Shown piece by piece: positions 1-11,012 of a DNA stretch of 64,000 nucleotides. A program made the position numbers and the translations under genes. The stretch comes from Centroberyx gerrardi. Lineage: Eukaryota > Chordata > Actinopteri > Beryciformes > Berycidae. Location: positions 10,858,225-10,922,224 of the forward strand of contig NC_136012.1 in assembly GCF_048128805.1 (NCBI RefSeq), in the 5' to 3' direction. The number at the start of each line of letters is the position of its first letter. Within the stretch, counting starts at the first letter, position 1. The notes beneath the pieces were generated by a model. The model made no database searches, was not told the origin of the DNA, and was given only the letters and a program-made list of their open reading frames with translations.

Positions 1-739
1 CTACACATCATAAATGGTTTATTTAAATATTTGCTCTGTGTACGAAATTCTTAAGTATTTTAGTCTACAGTGTGCCATGAGTTAACGAGGATCATATTAT
101 AGTTGTTACTACATTTTGCGTTGGTTTCTTTCTCTTTCTTTCTTTCTTTCTTTTGTTTGTGTTTTTAATCTGATTTCAGTTAACTTCAGTTTCAGTTAAT
201 ATTCAGAAAACGTTGGCTTTGATGATAGTGCACATTTTACGGTTTTCGTTTTGTTTGGCAAATCTGTGCTGAATGAGTACGCAGTAGCCATGCCCAAAGA
301 AGCGCAATAACACATTGTTAAGGAAATGCTTGAAAACTTCAGAGTATGTATACATTTATTATTGCCTTTAGATGAAGATTTTATTTCTGGACGGTTAAAT
401 CTCTATTTTCGGTTATTGTCATGCTTTGTTTTGATCAAAGTTTCAATTAACTATATTAACGTTATTGCAAACTAATTTGTACTGAGACACCAAATGCCTT
501 TGAGTAAATCAGAATTCATCAGCAGTATACATGGTCTTGTTTTATCTGTGAATTGTATGTTTATGTTTTTAATTGGGGACATTTAAGTTGGCGTGAAAAT
601 TATTATGAAAGAGGTTTATGAATGGGGTAGGCCTAATATTGGTATTTGGAGTAGGTCTATTTAAAAACAACCTCACCAAAATATACAGCAGAACCGGTGA
701 AAAAAAGGAAAAGGTGTTGAATGAAAAATTGAGTCTCAC

Positions 740-3142
740 CTGCAGAGTGGAGGCTGCTGAGTCGCTAGTCTCTGTCATTCCTGTGCTCCTTGGTAAACTG
801 GACACGATGTACCTGGAGCCCTTTGGCACAGGCTGTCTAACCACCAGCTTTCCTTTCCTGGTCTCCGCTAGAAACAGACTGTACCAGTAGGCATCGTTGG
901 AGACCAGAGTGGAATCTGCGATGGTGGAGTTCCTCTCACTGATCACACTGTTCCTACAAGGAGGAGCCGCTTTGCTGGGCTTGGGTTTCTGACACTTCAG
1001 CACAATGGTGACCAATATGGTGATCAAGAGGAGAAATGACACCGAGCCCAGACCGATGACCAAATACAGGTTTAAGTCTGAAAAGATGTCATATTCCAGA
1101 GGCACTTCTGTCATGTCAGAGTAGGCCTTAACGGCAGTCTCCACTGTGGACAGCTTGATGGTGACTGTAGCAGAGAGAGCAGGCTCCCCGTTGTCCTTGG
1201 CAATAACAACCAGTCGTTGGTGACGCGGATCTCTGTAACTGAACATTCTCATAGTCCGGATCTCTCCGTTGTATTGGTCCAGACTGAATAAGGTGGCGTC
1301 AGTCACCTGTAGAAACTGGTAGGTAATCCGAGAGTTCTGTACCGAGTCGGTGTCTATGGCTATCACCTTGGCAACCAGAGAGCCTTTATCGGTGGATCTG
1401 GGGATCTTTTCCTCCACCACCGAGCCGTGTGCGCGCCATGGAGAGACAATGACCGGGGTGTTATCGTTCTGGTCCACAATGATGATGTGGACGGTCACGT
1501 TACTGCTGAGTGGAGGAACACCAGAGTCTCTGGCCTCAACGTGGAAAAGGAACTCCTTCTCGATTTCATAGTCAAAGGTCTTTAGTGCGTAAAGATTACC
1601 GTTCTCTGGATTGATGGAGAACAGCATGGACATGGAGGTGTTGGCTATCTCCTTCTCTAGGATGAAATAAACTAGATACTGGTTTTCATGGAGGTCTGGG
1701 TCAAACGCAGTGAGTGAACTTAGCAAAGCCCCAGGTGCGTTATTCTCCACGACGCGTATAGTATAGAAGGACTGGGGGAACTGTGGAACGTTATCATTAA
1801 CATCCAGTAGTTCTAAAGTCATAGTTTCATTGTCAGACAACGGAGGAGAACCTCTGTCTGTAACAGTGAAAGTGATGTCATATTCTGGAACTTTCTCACG
1901 ATCTAATGGTTCTGAAACTACCAACTCAAAATAGTTATCAGAGGATTCTCTAAGTTTGAAAGGCATATTATCAGGAATATGAAGATCAACTACTCCGTTG
2001 TCACCTGAATCTTTATCACTGACACTAATGACTGCTATCACTGTGTCTAATTCTATATTCTCCTTTATGGGACTTTGAAATGATTTGACTGAAGTCTCAG
2101 GGTGATTATCATTCATGTCTGCAACCGCAATTGTTACTTTACACTGCTCTGATAAAGAGTTTGCTCCGTTATCTGTCGCGATGATTTCCATATCATAGAC
2201 CCTTAACTCCTCGTAATTAATCATTCCTTTGACCGTAATTTCACCAGTCTTTGGGTTTAAACTGAACGTATTTTGTGTTTTTTCTGATGTGTATAAACTA
2301 TACGAATATGTGATATCAGAATTTGACCCCTCGTCCAAGTCCGTAGCATTCATTTTAACCACCAGGCTTCCGACTGGGGAGTTTTCCATTACTTTAATAA
2401 TATAGCTGCCTTTGTCGAACTGAGGGGCGTTGTCATTAGTATCAAGCACACGTACAATGATGTTTGCTGTGCCAGTGCGCGTGGGTACCCCGCCATCAAC
2501 AGCAGTGAGTACTAGGTTGTGGACAGCCTGCTTTTCCCTGTCTAAAGCCCTTTTCAGTATTAGATCTGCGAATTTGGAGCCATCTCTTCCTGAGTGAATC
2601 TCAATGTCAAATAATTCACTTTCACTTACGTGGTATGTCTTAACTGAGTTTGTACCTACATCCGGGTCCACTGCATTACTTAATGATAACCGTTCCCCCA
2701 CTGCGGTTGATTCTGAAATATCTATGTTTATAAGGTCTCTTCTAAAATGAGGTGCATTATCATTTATGTCCATCACCTCCAGCTCAATGTTGAATATTCG
2801 TACTGGATCCTCTAAAACAACTTCCATTTTAATAAAGCACGTAGATTTGGACGCGCAGAGATATTCCCTGTCCATCTTTTCAACAATGAACAACTCTCCC
2901 GTGTCTTTATTCACGTCCAAGTATTTCTTATTAGCAATTAAATCTAGACGCATCCTCCGTTTAACCAACATTTTAACGTCAGTTCCCAAATCTGCGGCTA
3001 AATTGGCGACAACTGAGCCTTCCTCCATTTCCTCTGGGATTGAATAGTGGGTAACAGCTAATGCCGTGTTAAAAACTGCAGATAAAACAAAGAACAGCAA
3101 GACGTACCTTTTTGATCGCTCTAACCCAGCATGTGATTCCAT
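740..3142 (-). CDS. Gamma-type clustered protocadherin variable exon, unit 1
   Basis: Single open exon of 801 codons, from the ATG at 3142 to CAG at 742-740, followed directly by a GTGAGAC donor (phase 0). Seen: hydrophobic signal peptide at residues 1-29 before VTHYSIPEE; six cadherin repeats with DRE, DxNDNAP and XDXDXGxN calcium motifs; TM about 692-715 (LYLVIGLGSVSF); tail with KCQKPKPSK and YSLFLAETRKGK. The EC1 loop CASKSTC is the CX5C form typical of clustered protocadherins. Family role: homophilic cell-surface recognition in neurons, with the variable exon spliced to shared constant exons, which here must lie left of base 1. The open frame continues past the donor into intron to 569; I exclude that part. 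EC1 resembles unit 5 more than units 2-4, and its promoter element is also of the unit-5 subclass. Gamma rather than alpha is inferred from position downstream of alpha constant exons and from the tail sequence. Confidence 0.93.
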
Positions 3143-3367
3143 TGTTTGGATATCTTAAGTGTTCGGACAATCAAAATAAGACGCTGAATAACTCTTTGTG
3201 AACGCCACTACAATCATCACACGCAATTTATGTCTTTGTTAATTAAATCCAAATTGGGGTTTAGACGATGTATTGGTTTGAGAGCCAGTTCATGAGTAAT
3301 GCCCATCACGTTTCTCACTGACGAGTATCAAAAGCAGTATTACGTCAGCCTTGAGAGCTTTTTCTAC

Positions 3368-3388
3368 AGTGCACAGCGACACTAAGTG
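3368..3388 (-). promoter_or_regulatory. CSE/CGCT-box-like promoter element of unit 1 (divergent subclass)
   Basis: The minus strand reads GTGTCGCTGTGCAC about 236 nt upstream of the unit 1 ATG, at the place where other units carry GTGGCGCTGTTGAC. It shares the GTCGCTG core with the unit 5 element. Clustered-Pcdh CSEs are known CTCF-bound promoter cores; assignment here is by position and similarity. Confidence 0.6.
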
Positions 3389-3644
3389 CGTTTTCCTTGC
3401 CATTACGGATTGTACATTTTATGAACTAAAGAAATCGAAATAATATACTGAAATGAAGGTTGCAAAGATTGCTTTAGTTAAAATAAAGGTTACGACATTC
3501 ACATTTATCTTAAAATATTCACAAGGAACCAAACAACGTCTGATACATTTACCTCGACATTTACGCACAGCAAGAAAAACAGTAAAAAGCCTGGAGGAAA
3601 CCATTAGTTGGTTATATCATTAAAATATTAGCCTCGTCTCTTAC

Positions 3645-6053
3645 CTGCAGAGTGGAGGCTGCTGAGTCGCTAGTCTCTGTCATTCCTGTGCTCCTTGGTA
3701 AACTGGACACGATGTACCTGGAGCCCTTTGGCACAGGCTGTCTAACCACCAGCTTTCCTTTCCTGGTCTCCGCTAGAAACAGACTGTACCAGTAGGCATC
3801 GTTGGAGACCAGAGTGGAATCTGCGATGGTGGAGTTCCTCTCACTGATCACACTGTTCCTACAGGGAGGAGCCGCTTTGCTGGGTTTGGGTTTCTGACAC
3901 TTGAGCACGATGGTGACCAAAATGGTGATCAATAGCAGAAAGGACACCGAGCCCAGACCGATGACCAAATACAGGTTTAAGTCTGAAAAGATGTCATATT
4001 CCAGAGGCACTTCCGTCATGTCAGAGTAGGCCTTAACGGCAGTCTCCACTGTGGACAGCTTGATGGTGACTGTAGCAGAGAGAGCAGGCTCTCCGTTGTC
4101 CTTGGCAACAACAACCAGTCGTTGGTGACGCGGATCTCTGTAACTGAACATTCTCATAGTCCGGATCTCTCCGTTGTATTGGTCCAGACTGAATAAGGTG
4201 GCGTCAGTCACCTGTAGAAACTGGTAGGTAATCCGAGAGTTCTGTACCGAGTCGGTGTCTATGGCTATCACCTTGGCAATCAGAGAACCTTTATCGGTGG
4301 ATCTGGGGATTTTTTCCTCCACCAGCGAACCGTGCGCGCGCCATGGAGAGACAATGACAGGGGTGTTATCGTTCTGGTCCACAATGATGATGTGGACGGT
4401 CACGTTACTGCTGAGTGGAGGAACACCAGAGTCTCTGGCCTCAATGTGGAAAAGGAACTCCTTCTCGATCTCATAGTCAAAGGTCTTTAGTGCGTAAAGA
4501 TTACCGTTCTCTGGATTGATGGAGAACAGCATGGACATGGAGGTGTTGGCTATCTCCTTCTCTAGGATGAAATAAACTAGATACTGGTTTTCATGGAGGT
4601 CTGGGTCAAACGCAGTGAGTGAACTTAGCAAAGCCCCAGGTGCGTTATTCTCCACGACGCGGATAGTATAGAAGGACTGAGGGAACTGTGGAACATTGTC
4701 ATTAACATCCAGCAGTTCTAAAGTCATAGTTTCATTGTCAGACAACGGAGGAGAACCTCTGTCTGTAACAGTGAAAGTGATGTCATATTCTGGAACTTTC
4801 TCACGGTCTAATGGTTCAGAGACTACCAACTCAAAATAGTTATCAGAGGATTCTTTAAGTTTGAAAGGCATATTATCGGGAATATGGAGATCAACTACTC
4901 CATGATCACCTGAATCTTTATCATTGACACTAACCACTGCTATCACTGTGTCTAATTCGATGTTTTCCTTGACTGGACTCTGAAACGATTTAATAGATAT
5001 TTCTGGGTGATTGTCATTCATATCTTCAACTAGAATTGTTAGTTTACATTGCTCTGCTAAGCTATTGGCTCCTTTATCTGTTGCAATAACTTCCATGTCG
5101 TAGATCCTAAAATCTTCATAATTTAACATTCCCTTTACCGTTATCTCTCCGGTGCTGGGGTTAAGATGAAATGTCTCTTGCGTTTTCTCTGATGTATACA
5201 GACTATATGAGTATATTATATCAGAATTTGAACCCTCGTCTAAGTCTGTTGCATTTAGATGAACAACAAGGCTTCCAATGGGAGAATTTTCCATTATATT
5301 GATGTGGTAGTTGTCTTTGTCAAATGTAGGGGCGTTGTCATTAGTGTCTAAAACATGAACAATAACGCTGGCAGTACCAGAACGAGCAGGTGTACCGCCA
5401 TCTACAGCTGTGAGTATTAAATTATGAACAGCCTGCTGCTCTCGGTCCAAAGACTTCTTTAAAATCAAATCAGCAAACTTCGACCCATCTCTCCCAGTTT
5501 GAACTTCAATGGTAAAATGTTCACTTTCACTCAGATGGTACGTTTTTACTGAATTGCTTCCAACATCTGGATCAACGGCGTTGCTCAAAGAGAATCTCTC
5601 CCCAGCTGGCGTTGACTCAGATATATCTAAATGTATTGCGTCTCTTCGAAATTGTGGGGCGTTGTCGTTCATATCCAAAATTTCTAGCTCTATATTAGAT
5701 ATTCGTAAGGGATTTTCAAGGATTACCTCCAGCTTTAGATAGCACGATGTCGAAGACTTTGTAGTGCAAATATATTCCCTGTCAATCTTCTCCACAATAT
5801 AGAGTTCACCAGTCTCTTTGTTCACATCCAAATATTTTTTATTGGCGATGATATCAAGACGCATCTTTCTTTTACTCAGTGTTTTAACATCCAAGCTGAG
5901 ATCTGTAGCTAGATTGGCGACAACTGATCCTTCTTTCATTTCCTCGGGTATTGAATAATGAGTGACTGAAGACGATATGTGCTGAACGGTTGCAAAAAGA
6001 ATAACGACCGACACGTACCTTTTCCATGACAGCATTGTTACATACGACCCCAT
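3645..6053 (-). CDS. Gamma-type clustered protocadherin variable exon, unit 2
   Basis: 803 codons from the ATG at 6053 to CAG at 3647-3645, then a GTAAGAG donor, which is a different intron start from the GTGAGAC of most units. An in-frame ATG 14 codons upstream (6095) exists, but I chose 6053 because MGSYVTMLSWKRY begins a normal signal peptide (about 1-29) and is shared with unit 4. EC1-EC6, TM about 694-717 and the common tail are all present. The EC1 cysteine loop is lengthened to C-x7-C (CTTKSSTSC). The upstream 370 nt are nearly identical to those of unit 4, indicating recent duplication or conversion of the promoter and signal-peptide segment. The EC4-to-tail part is nearly identical to the other units. 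Role as for the family: one alternative ectodomain, chosen by promoter activity, spliced to a common tail. Confidence 0.93.
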
Positions 6054-6228
6054 TGTTGTGTATCTGCGCTCCGTACGAAGCACTTTAGTCGGCAAAATGC
6101 ATGGTCGCGATTACATGGAAATTTGGTATTGTTGTAATTTTGATCCAAGCGATATTTACTCGATCTTGATCCAATAGATATGTAGGCGATAAGAGGAAGG
6201 AAATTGTCTTAATTGTCCTGGGTCTGAG

Positions 6229-6250
6229 TTTCAGCACCAGGGAGCTGTCC
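6229..6250. promoter_or_regulatory. Conserved RE1/REST-half-site-like motif, unit 2 promoter
   Basis: The plus strand reads TTTCAGCACC followed at once by AGGGAGCTGTCC, about 180 nt upstream of the ATG. TTCAGCACC is a perfect left RE1 half-site; GGAGCTGTCC is the right half-site (GGACAGCTCC) in reverse orientation. The same sequence stands at the same place before units 3, 4, 6 and 7. REST binding is inference. Confidence 0.4.
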
Positions 6251-6318
6251 TCCTGTTTCAAGCTTTACCCCTCTGACTAGGATTTACTGTCATGGCGATC
6301 CTGGCCTCGTCTTTTTTC

Positions 6319-6343
6319 TAGTCAACAGCGCCACTCTATGCAT
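6319..6343 (-). promoter_or_regulatory. CSE/CGCT-box promoter element, unit 2
   Basis: The minus strand reads ATGCATAGAGTGGCGCTGTT, about 277 nt upstream of the ATG. The block is conserved in units 3, 4, 6 and 7 at the same distance. GTGGCGCT matches the CGCT box of the clustered-protocadherin conserved sequence element, a CTCF-binding promoter core in mammals. An AT-rich TTATAATATG stretch abuts it on the far side. Confidence 0.8.
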
Positions 6344-6486
6344 ATTATAAGACTCTGCAACTAGCACCATTCATGTTTTGTAGCTAAAATGCAACCGTAT
6401 TTAGATAATAGGTGAAAATTAAAAGTAAGCTTAAGCTTATTAACTGCTGCAGTTGTTCCTGAAAAGAATCATTAGGTTGATAAAAA

Positions 6487-7758
6487 TGGTCGCACTTTAT
6501 TTTACGGTACACTAATAAGACGTAACAAGCCGTACTTTGTATCAAATTAGACAAAAACTAGAAATAATATGTTCTTTATTAGACAGTTAATAAACACAGT
6601 TATACCCTAATTAGACAACATTCACCTAAATTATGCTGTAATTAGAAGCCGCATATAATACCGTATTAGACCCAAAATATACTATACTTAGACACTATTA
6701 TACCAAATTATACTCTAATTAGAAACCAAATAGGATATCTTAATACACTATTAGACACCATTTTACAAGATCATAGTCTCTACTTTAGTTTACAGTACAG
6801 TTCTGTTGTAATGTGTCCCAAATTACCCTCTAAGAAAGTCTAATAAGGGTCTAACAGTGGGAAATAATACACTTTAGTTTACGGTACAGTTCTGTTGTAA
6901 TGTGTCCCAAATTACCCTCTAAGAAACTCTAATAAGGGTCTAACAATAATAAATAAATAAAGATGCAATGTCCTGGCAGCTTCCATAGCCTAATGTTACT
7001 GGGGTCGGATAGTGACATGGCATTAAATGGTCTTAACTGGTATGGGAGTAGAGCGTCGAGGAAGCATGTATTATGTATTACGCTATGTATTACTACCTAC
7101 AAACTCCACGGGACTCCGGAGAACATCCAGGCTACGAGGGACGTGTGAAGTAGCGACCAGATGTGGTTTGACTTTATGGTACAGTTAGCTTCTAATGAGC
7201 AACAAATGACCCTGTAAGAAAGTGAAACTATGTTAAATAAAGGCTAAATAAATGTATTGTCCTCTGAGCTCTCAGTGTTTTGTCTATTATAAAGGCTATG
7301 TCCGATATAATATGGCATTACATTCGTCTAATTACAGCCTGTGTTGTCTAATTAAGCTATCATTGGTAGCATTAAATGTGGTGTCTAATTACAGCATAAT
7401 TTGGTAGTATAGCGTCTAACTAGAATATTTTGGATCTGATATGGCATTGTATTTGATTTCTAATTAGACTATGATCTTGTAAAATGGTGTCTAATAGTGT
7501 ATTAAGATCTCCTATTTGATTTCTAATTAGAGAATAATTTGGTATAATAGTGTCTAAGTATAGTATATTTTGGGTCTAATACGGTATTATATGCGGCTTC
7601 TAATTACAGCATAATTTAGGTGTATGGTGTCTAATTAGGGTATAACTGTGTTTGTTTACTGTCTAACAAATAACATATTATTTCTAGTTTTTGTCTCATT
7701 TGATACAAAGTACGGCTTGTTATGTCTTATTAGTGTACCGTGAAATAAAGAGCGACCA
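6487..7758. mobile_element. 1.27-kb foldback/MITE DNA transposon with long inverted arms
   Basis: Ends are TGGTCGC...GCGACCA, with inverted arms of about 290 bp (6487-6780 and 7466-7758) that pair with few mismatches. The insertion is flanked by the 6-bp direct repeat TAAAAA (6481-6486 and 7759-7764). Paralogous spacers near 10800 and 13845 show the uninterrupted sequence TTGATAAAA(A)CA, so empty sites exist inside this window. The centre carries a partial tandem duplication (about 6782-6858 and 6871-6945) and a decayed third copy near 7170. No transposase ORF is seen, so it is non-autonomous. Superfamily not assigned. Confidence 0.9.
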
Positions 7759-7967
7759 TAAAAACAACTATTACAGCGTAGTTTAATGACTTATGTTAAT
7801 CATTCTATGTTGGATAATGGAAACGTACACGATTCAAATTCGGATTTGTTTTTTGCTTCTTTTTTTTTTTAATTGTTTGTGGCTTGTGAAGAATATGCGA
7901 TTTTATACACAACATAGAAAACACCATATAAGACCTACAGAAACAAAGGTGGAAATTGACGTCTCAC

Positions 7968-10376
7968 CTGCAAAGTGGAGGCTGCTGACTCGCTAGTCTC
8001 TGTCATTCCTGTGCTCCTTGGTAAACTGGACACGATGTACCGGGAGCCCTTTGGCACAGGCTGTCTAACCACCAGCTTTCCTTTCCTGGTCTCCGCTAGA
8101 AACAGACTGTACCAGTAGGCATCGTTGGAGACCAGAGTGGAATCTGCGATGGTGGAGTTTCTCTCACTGATCACACTGTTCCTACAGGGAGGAGCCGCTT
8201 TGCTGGGTTTGGGTTTCTGACACTTGAGCACGATGGTGACCAATATGGTGATTAAGAGGAGAAATGACACCGAGCCCAGACCGATGACCAAATACAGGTT
8301 TAAGTCTGAAAAGATGTCATATTCCAGAGGCACTTCCGTCATGTCAGAGTAGGCCTTAACGGCAGTCTCCACTGTGGACAGTTTGATGGTGACTGTAGCA
8401 GAGAGAGCAGGCTCCCCGTTGTCCTTGGCAACAACGACCAGTCGTTGGTGACGGGGATCTCTGTAACTGAACATTCTCATAGTCCGGATCTCTCCGTTGT
8501 ATTGGTCCAGACTGAATAAGGTGGCGTCAGTCACCTGTAGAAACTGGTAGGAAATCCGAGAGTTCTGTACCGAGTCGGTGTCTATGGCTATCACCTTGGC
8601 AACCAGAGAGCCTTTATCGGTGGATCTGGGGATCTTTTCCTCCACGACCGAGCCGTGCGCGCGCCATGGAGAGACAATGACAGGGGTGTTGTCGTTCTGG
8701 TCCACAACAATGATGTGGACGGTCACGTTACTGCTGAGTGGAGGAACACCAGAGTCTCTGGCCTCAATGTGGAAAAGGAACTCCTTCTCGATCTCGTAGT
8801 CAAAGGTCTTTAGTGCGTAAAGATTACCGTTCTCTGGATTGATGGAGAACAGCATGGACATGGAGGTGTTGGCTATCTCCTTCTCTAGGATGAAATAAAC
8901 TAGATACTGGTTTTCATGGAGGTCTGGGTCGAAGGCAGTGAGGGAGCCCAGCAAGGCCCCGGGTGCATTATTTTCCATTACACGTATAGTGTAGAAGGAC
9001 TGGGGGAACTGTGGAACATTGTCATTAACATCCAGTAGTTCTAAAGTCATAGTTTCATTGTCAGACAACGGAGGAGAACCTCTGTCTGTAACAGTGAAAG
9101 TGATGTCATATTCTGGAACTTTCTCACGGTCTAATAGTTCGGAGACTACCAACTCAAAATAGTTATCAGAAGATTCTCTAAGTTTGAAAGGCATATTTTG
9201 GGGAATATGGAGATTAACCATTCCGTTATCACCTGAATCTTTATCACTGACACTTACCACTGCTATCACTGTGTCTAATTCGATGTTTTCCTTGACTGGA
9301 CTCTGAAATGATTTTATAGATACTTCTGGGTGATTATCATTCATATCTTCAACTAGAACTGTTAATTTACATTGCCCTGATAAGCTATTGGCTCCTTTAT
9401 CTGTTGCAATAACTTCCATATCGTAGATCCTAAAATCTTCATAATTTAACATTCCCTTTACCGTTATCTCACCGGTGCTGGGGTTAAGATGAAATGTCTC
9501 TTGCGTTTTCTCTGATGTATACAGACTATATGAGTATATTATATCAGAATTTGATCCCTCGTCTATATCAGTTGCATTTAGATGAACAACAAGGCTTCCA
9601 ATAGGAGAATTTTCCATTATATTGATGTGGTAGTTGTCTTTGTCAAATGTAGGGGCGTTGTCATTAGTGTCTAAAACATGAACAATAACGCTGGCAATCC
9701 CAGAACGTGTAGGTGTACCGCCATCTACAGCTGTGAGTATTAAATTATGAACAGCCTGCTGCTCTCGGTCTAAAGTCTTTTTCAAAATCAAATCAGCAAA
9801 CTTCGACCCATCTCTTCCAGTCTGAACTTCAATGGTAAAATGTTCACTTTCACTCAAATGGTACGTTTTTACTGAATTTGCTCCGACATCAGGGTCAACT
9901 GCGTTGCTCAGAGAGAATCTCTCTCCAGCTGGTGTTGACTCAGATAAATCTAAATGTATTGCGTCTCTTCGAAACTGTGGGGCGTTGTCGTTCATATCCA
10001 AAATTTCTAGTTCTATATTAAATATTCGCAATGGGTTTTCGATTATTACCTCAAGCTTTAGATAGCAGGATGTTGACGACTTTGTATTGCAGATATATTC
10101 CCTGTCAATCTTCTCTACAACATACAGCTCACCAGTCTCTTTGTTCACATCGAGATATTTTTTATTGGCGATGATATCAAGACGCATCTTCCTTTTACTC
10201 AGTGTCTTAACATCCAAGCTGAGATCTGTAGCTAGATTGGCAACAACTGATCCTTCTTTCATTTCCTCGGGTATTGAATAATGAGTGACTGAAGACGATA
10301 TGTGCTGAACGGTTGCAAAAAGAATAACGAGCGAAACGTACCTTTTCCATGAGAGCATTGTTACATACGATCCCAT
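7968..10376 (-). CDS. Gamma-type clustered protocadherin variable exon, unit 3
   Basis: 803 codons from the ATG at 10376 (MGSYVTMLSWKRY, same start as unit 2) to the CAG before the GTGAGAC donor. The open frame extends 32 codons further upstream with no signal-peptide logic, so the internal ATG is preferred. EC1-EC6, TM about 694-717 and the shared tail ending ASTLQ are visible. EC1 loop is C-x7-C (CNTKSSTSC). Local oddities: SELLDREK in EC4 where other units have SEPLDREK, and MVNLHIPQN where others read VVDLHIPDN. Its 3' flank (7765-7967) matches those of units 4 and 5. The spacing to unit 2 (4323 nt between ATGs) is long only because of the 1.27-kb transposon; without it the unit is 3045 nt. 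Confidence 0.93.
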
Positions 10377-10552
10377 TGTTGTGTATCTGTTCACCGTACA
10401 AAGCAGCCTCAGTCGGCAAAATGCATGGTCGCAGTTATATAGAAATGTGGTTTTGTTGTAGTTTTGATCCAAACGGTATTTACTCGATCTTGATCCAATA
10501 GATATGTCGGCGATAAGTAGAAGGAAATTGTCTTAATTGTTCCGGGTCTGAA

Positions 10553-10574
10553 TTTCAGCACCAGGGAGCTGTCC
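10553..10574. promoter_or_regulatory. RE1-half-site-like motif, unit 3 promoter
   Basis: Same TTTCAGCACC + AGGGAGCTGTCC block as in unit 2, about 180 nt upstream of the ATG. Conservation is seen directly; factor assignment is inferred. Confidence 0.4.
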
Positions 10575-10643
10575 GCTTGTTTCAATGCTTTACCCCTCTG
10601 ACTAGGATTTACTGTCATGGCGATCCTGGCCTCATCTTTTTTC

Positions 10644-10668
10644 TAGTCAACAGCGCCACTCTATGCAT
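10644..10668 (-). promoter_or_regulatory. CSE/CGCT-box promoter element, unit 3
   Basis: The minus strand carries GAGTGGCGCTGTTGACTA, identical to the unit 2 element, about 279 nt upstream of the ATG. Confidence 0.8.
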
Positions 10669-11012
10669 ATTATAACTCTGCAACTAACACCATCCATGTT
10701 TTGTCGCTAAAATGCAACCGTATTTAGATAATAGGTGAATTTTAAAGGTAAGCTTAAGCTTATTAGCTTCTGCAGTTGTTCCTAGATAGAATCATTAGGT
10801 TGATAAAACAGCTATTACAGCGTAGTTTAATGACTTATGTTAATCATTCTATGTTGGATAATGGAAACGTACACGATTCAAATTCGGATTTGTTTTTTGC
10901 TTCTTTTTTTTTTTTACTTGTTTGTGGTTTGTGAATAATATATCATTTTATACACAACATAAAAAACAACATGTAAGATCTAAAGAAACAAAGGTGGAAA
11001 TTGACGTATCAC

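Noticed and set aside
569-739. Extension of unit 1 reading frame beyond CAG (VRLNFSFNTF...)
   Set aside because: It follows a consensus GTGAGAC donor at the position where all eight units have one; it is intron read-through.
1350-1571. Plus-strand ORF of 73 aa recurring in every gamma unit (MSMAITLATREPL...)
   Set aside because: Antisense shadow of the conserved EC5-EC6 coding sequence; its conservation follows from the sense strand.
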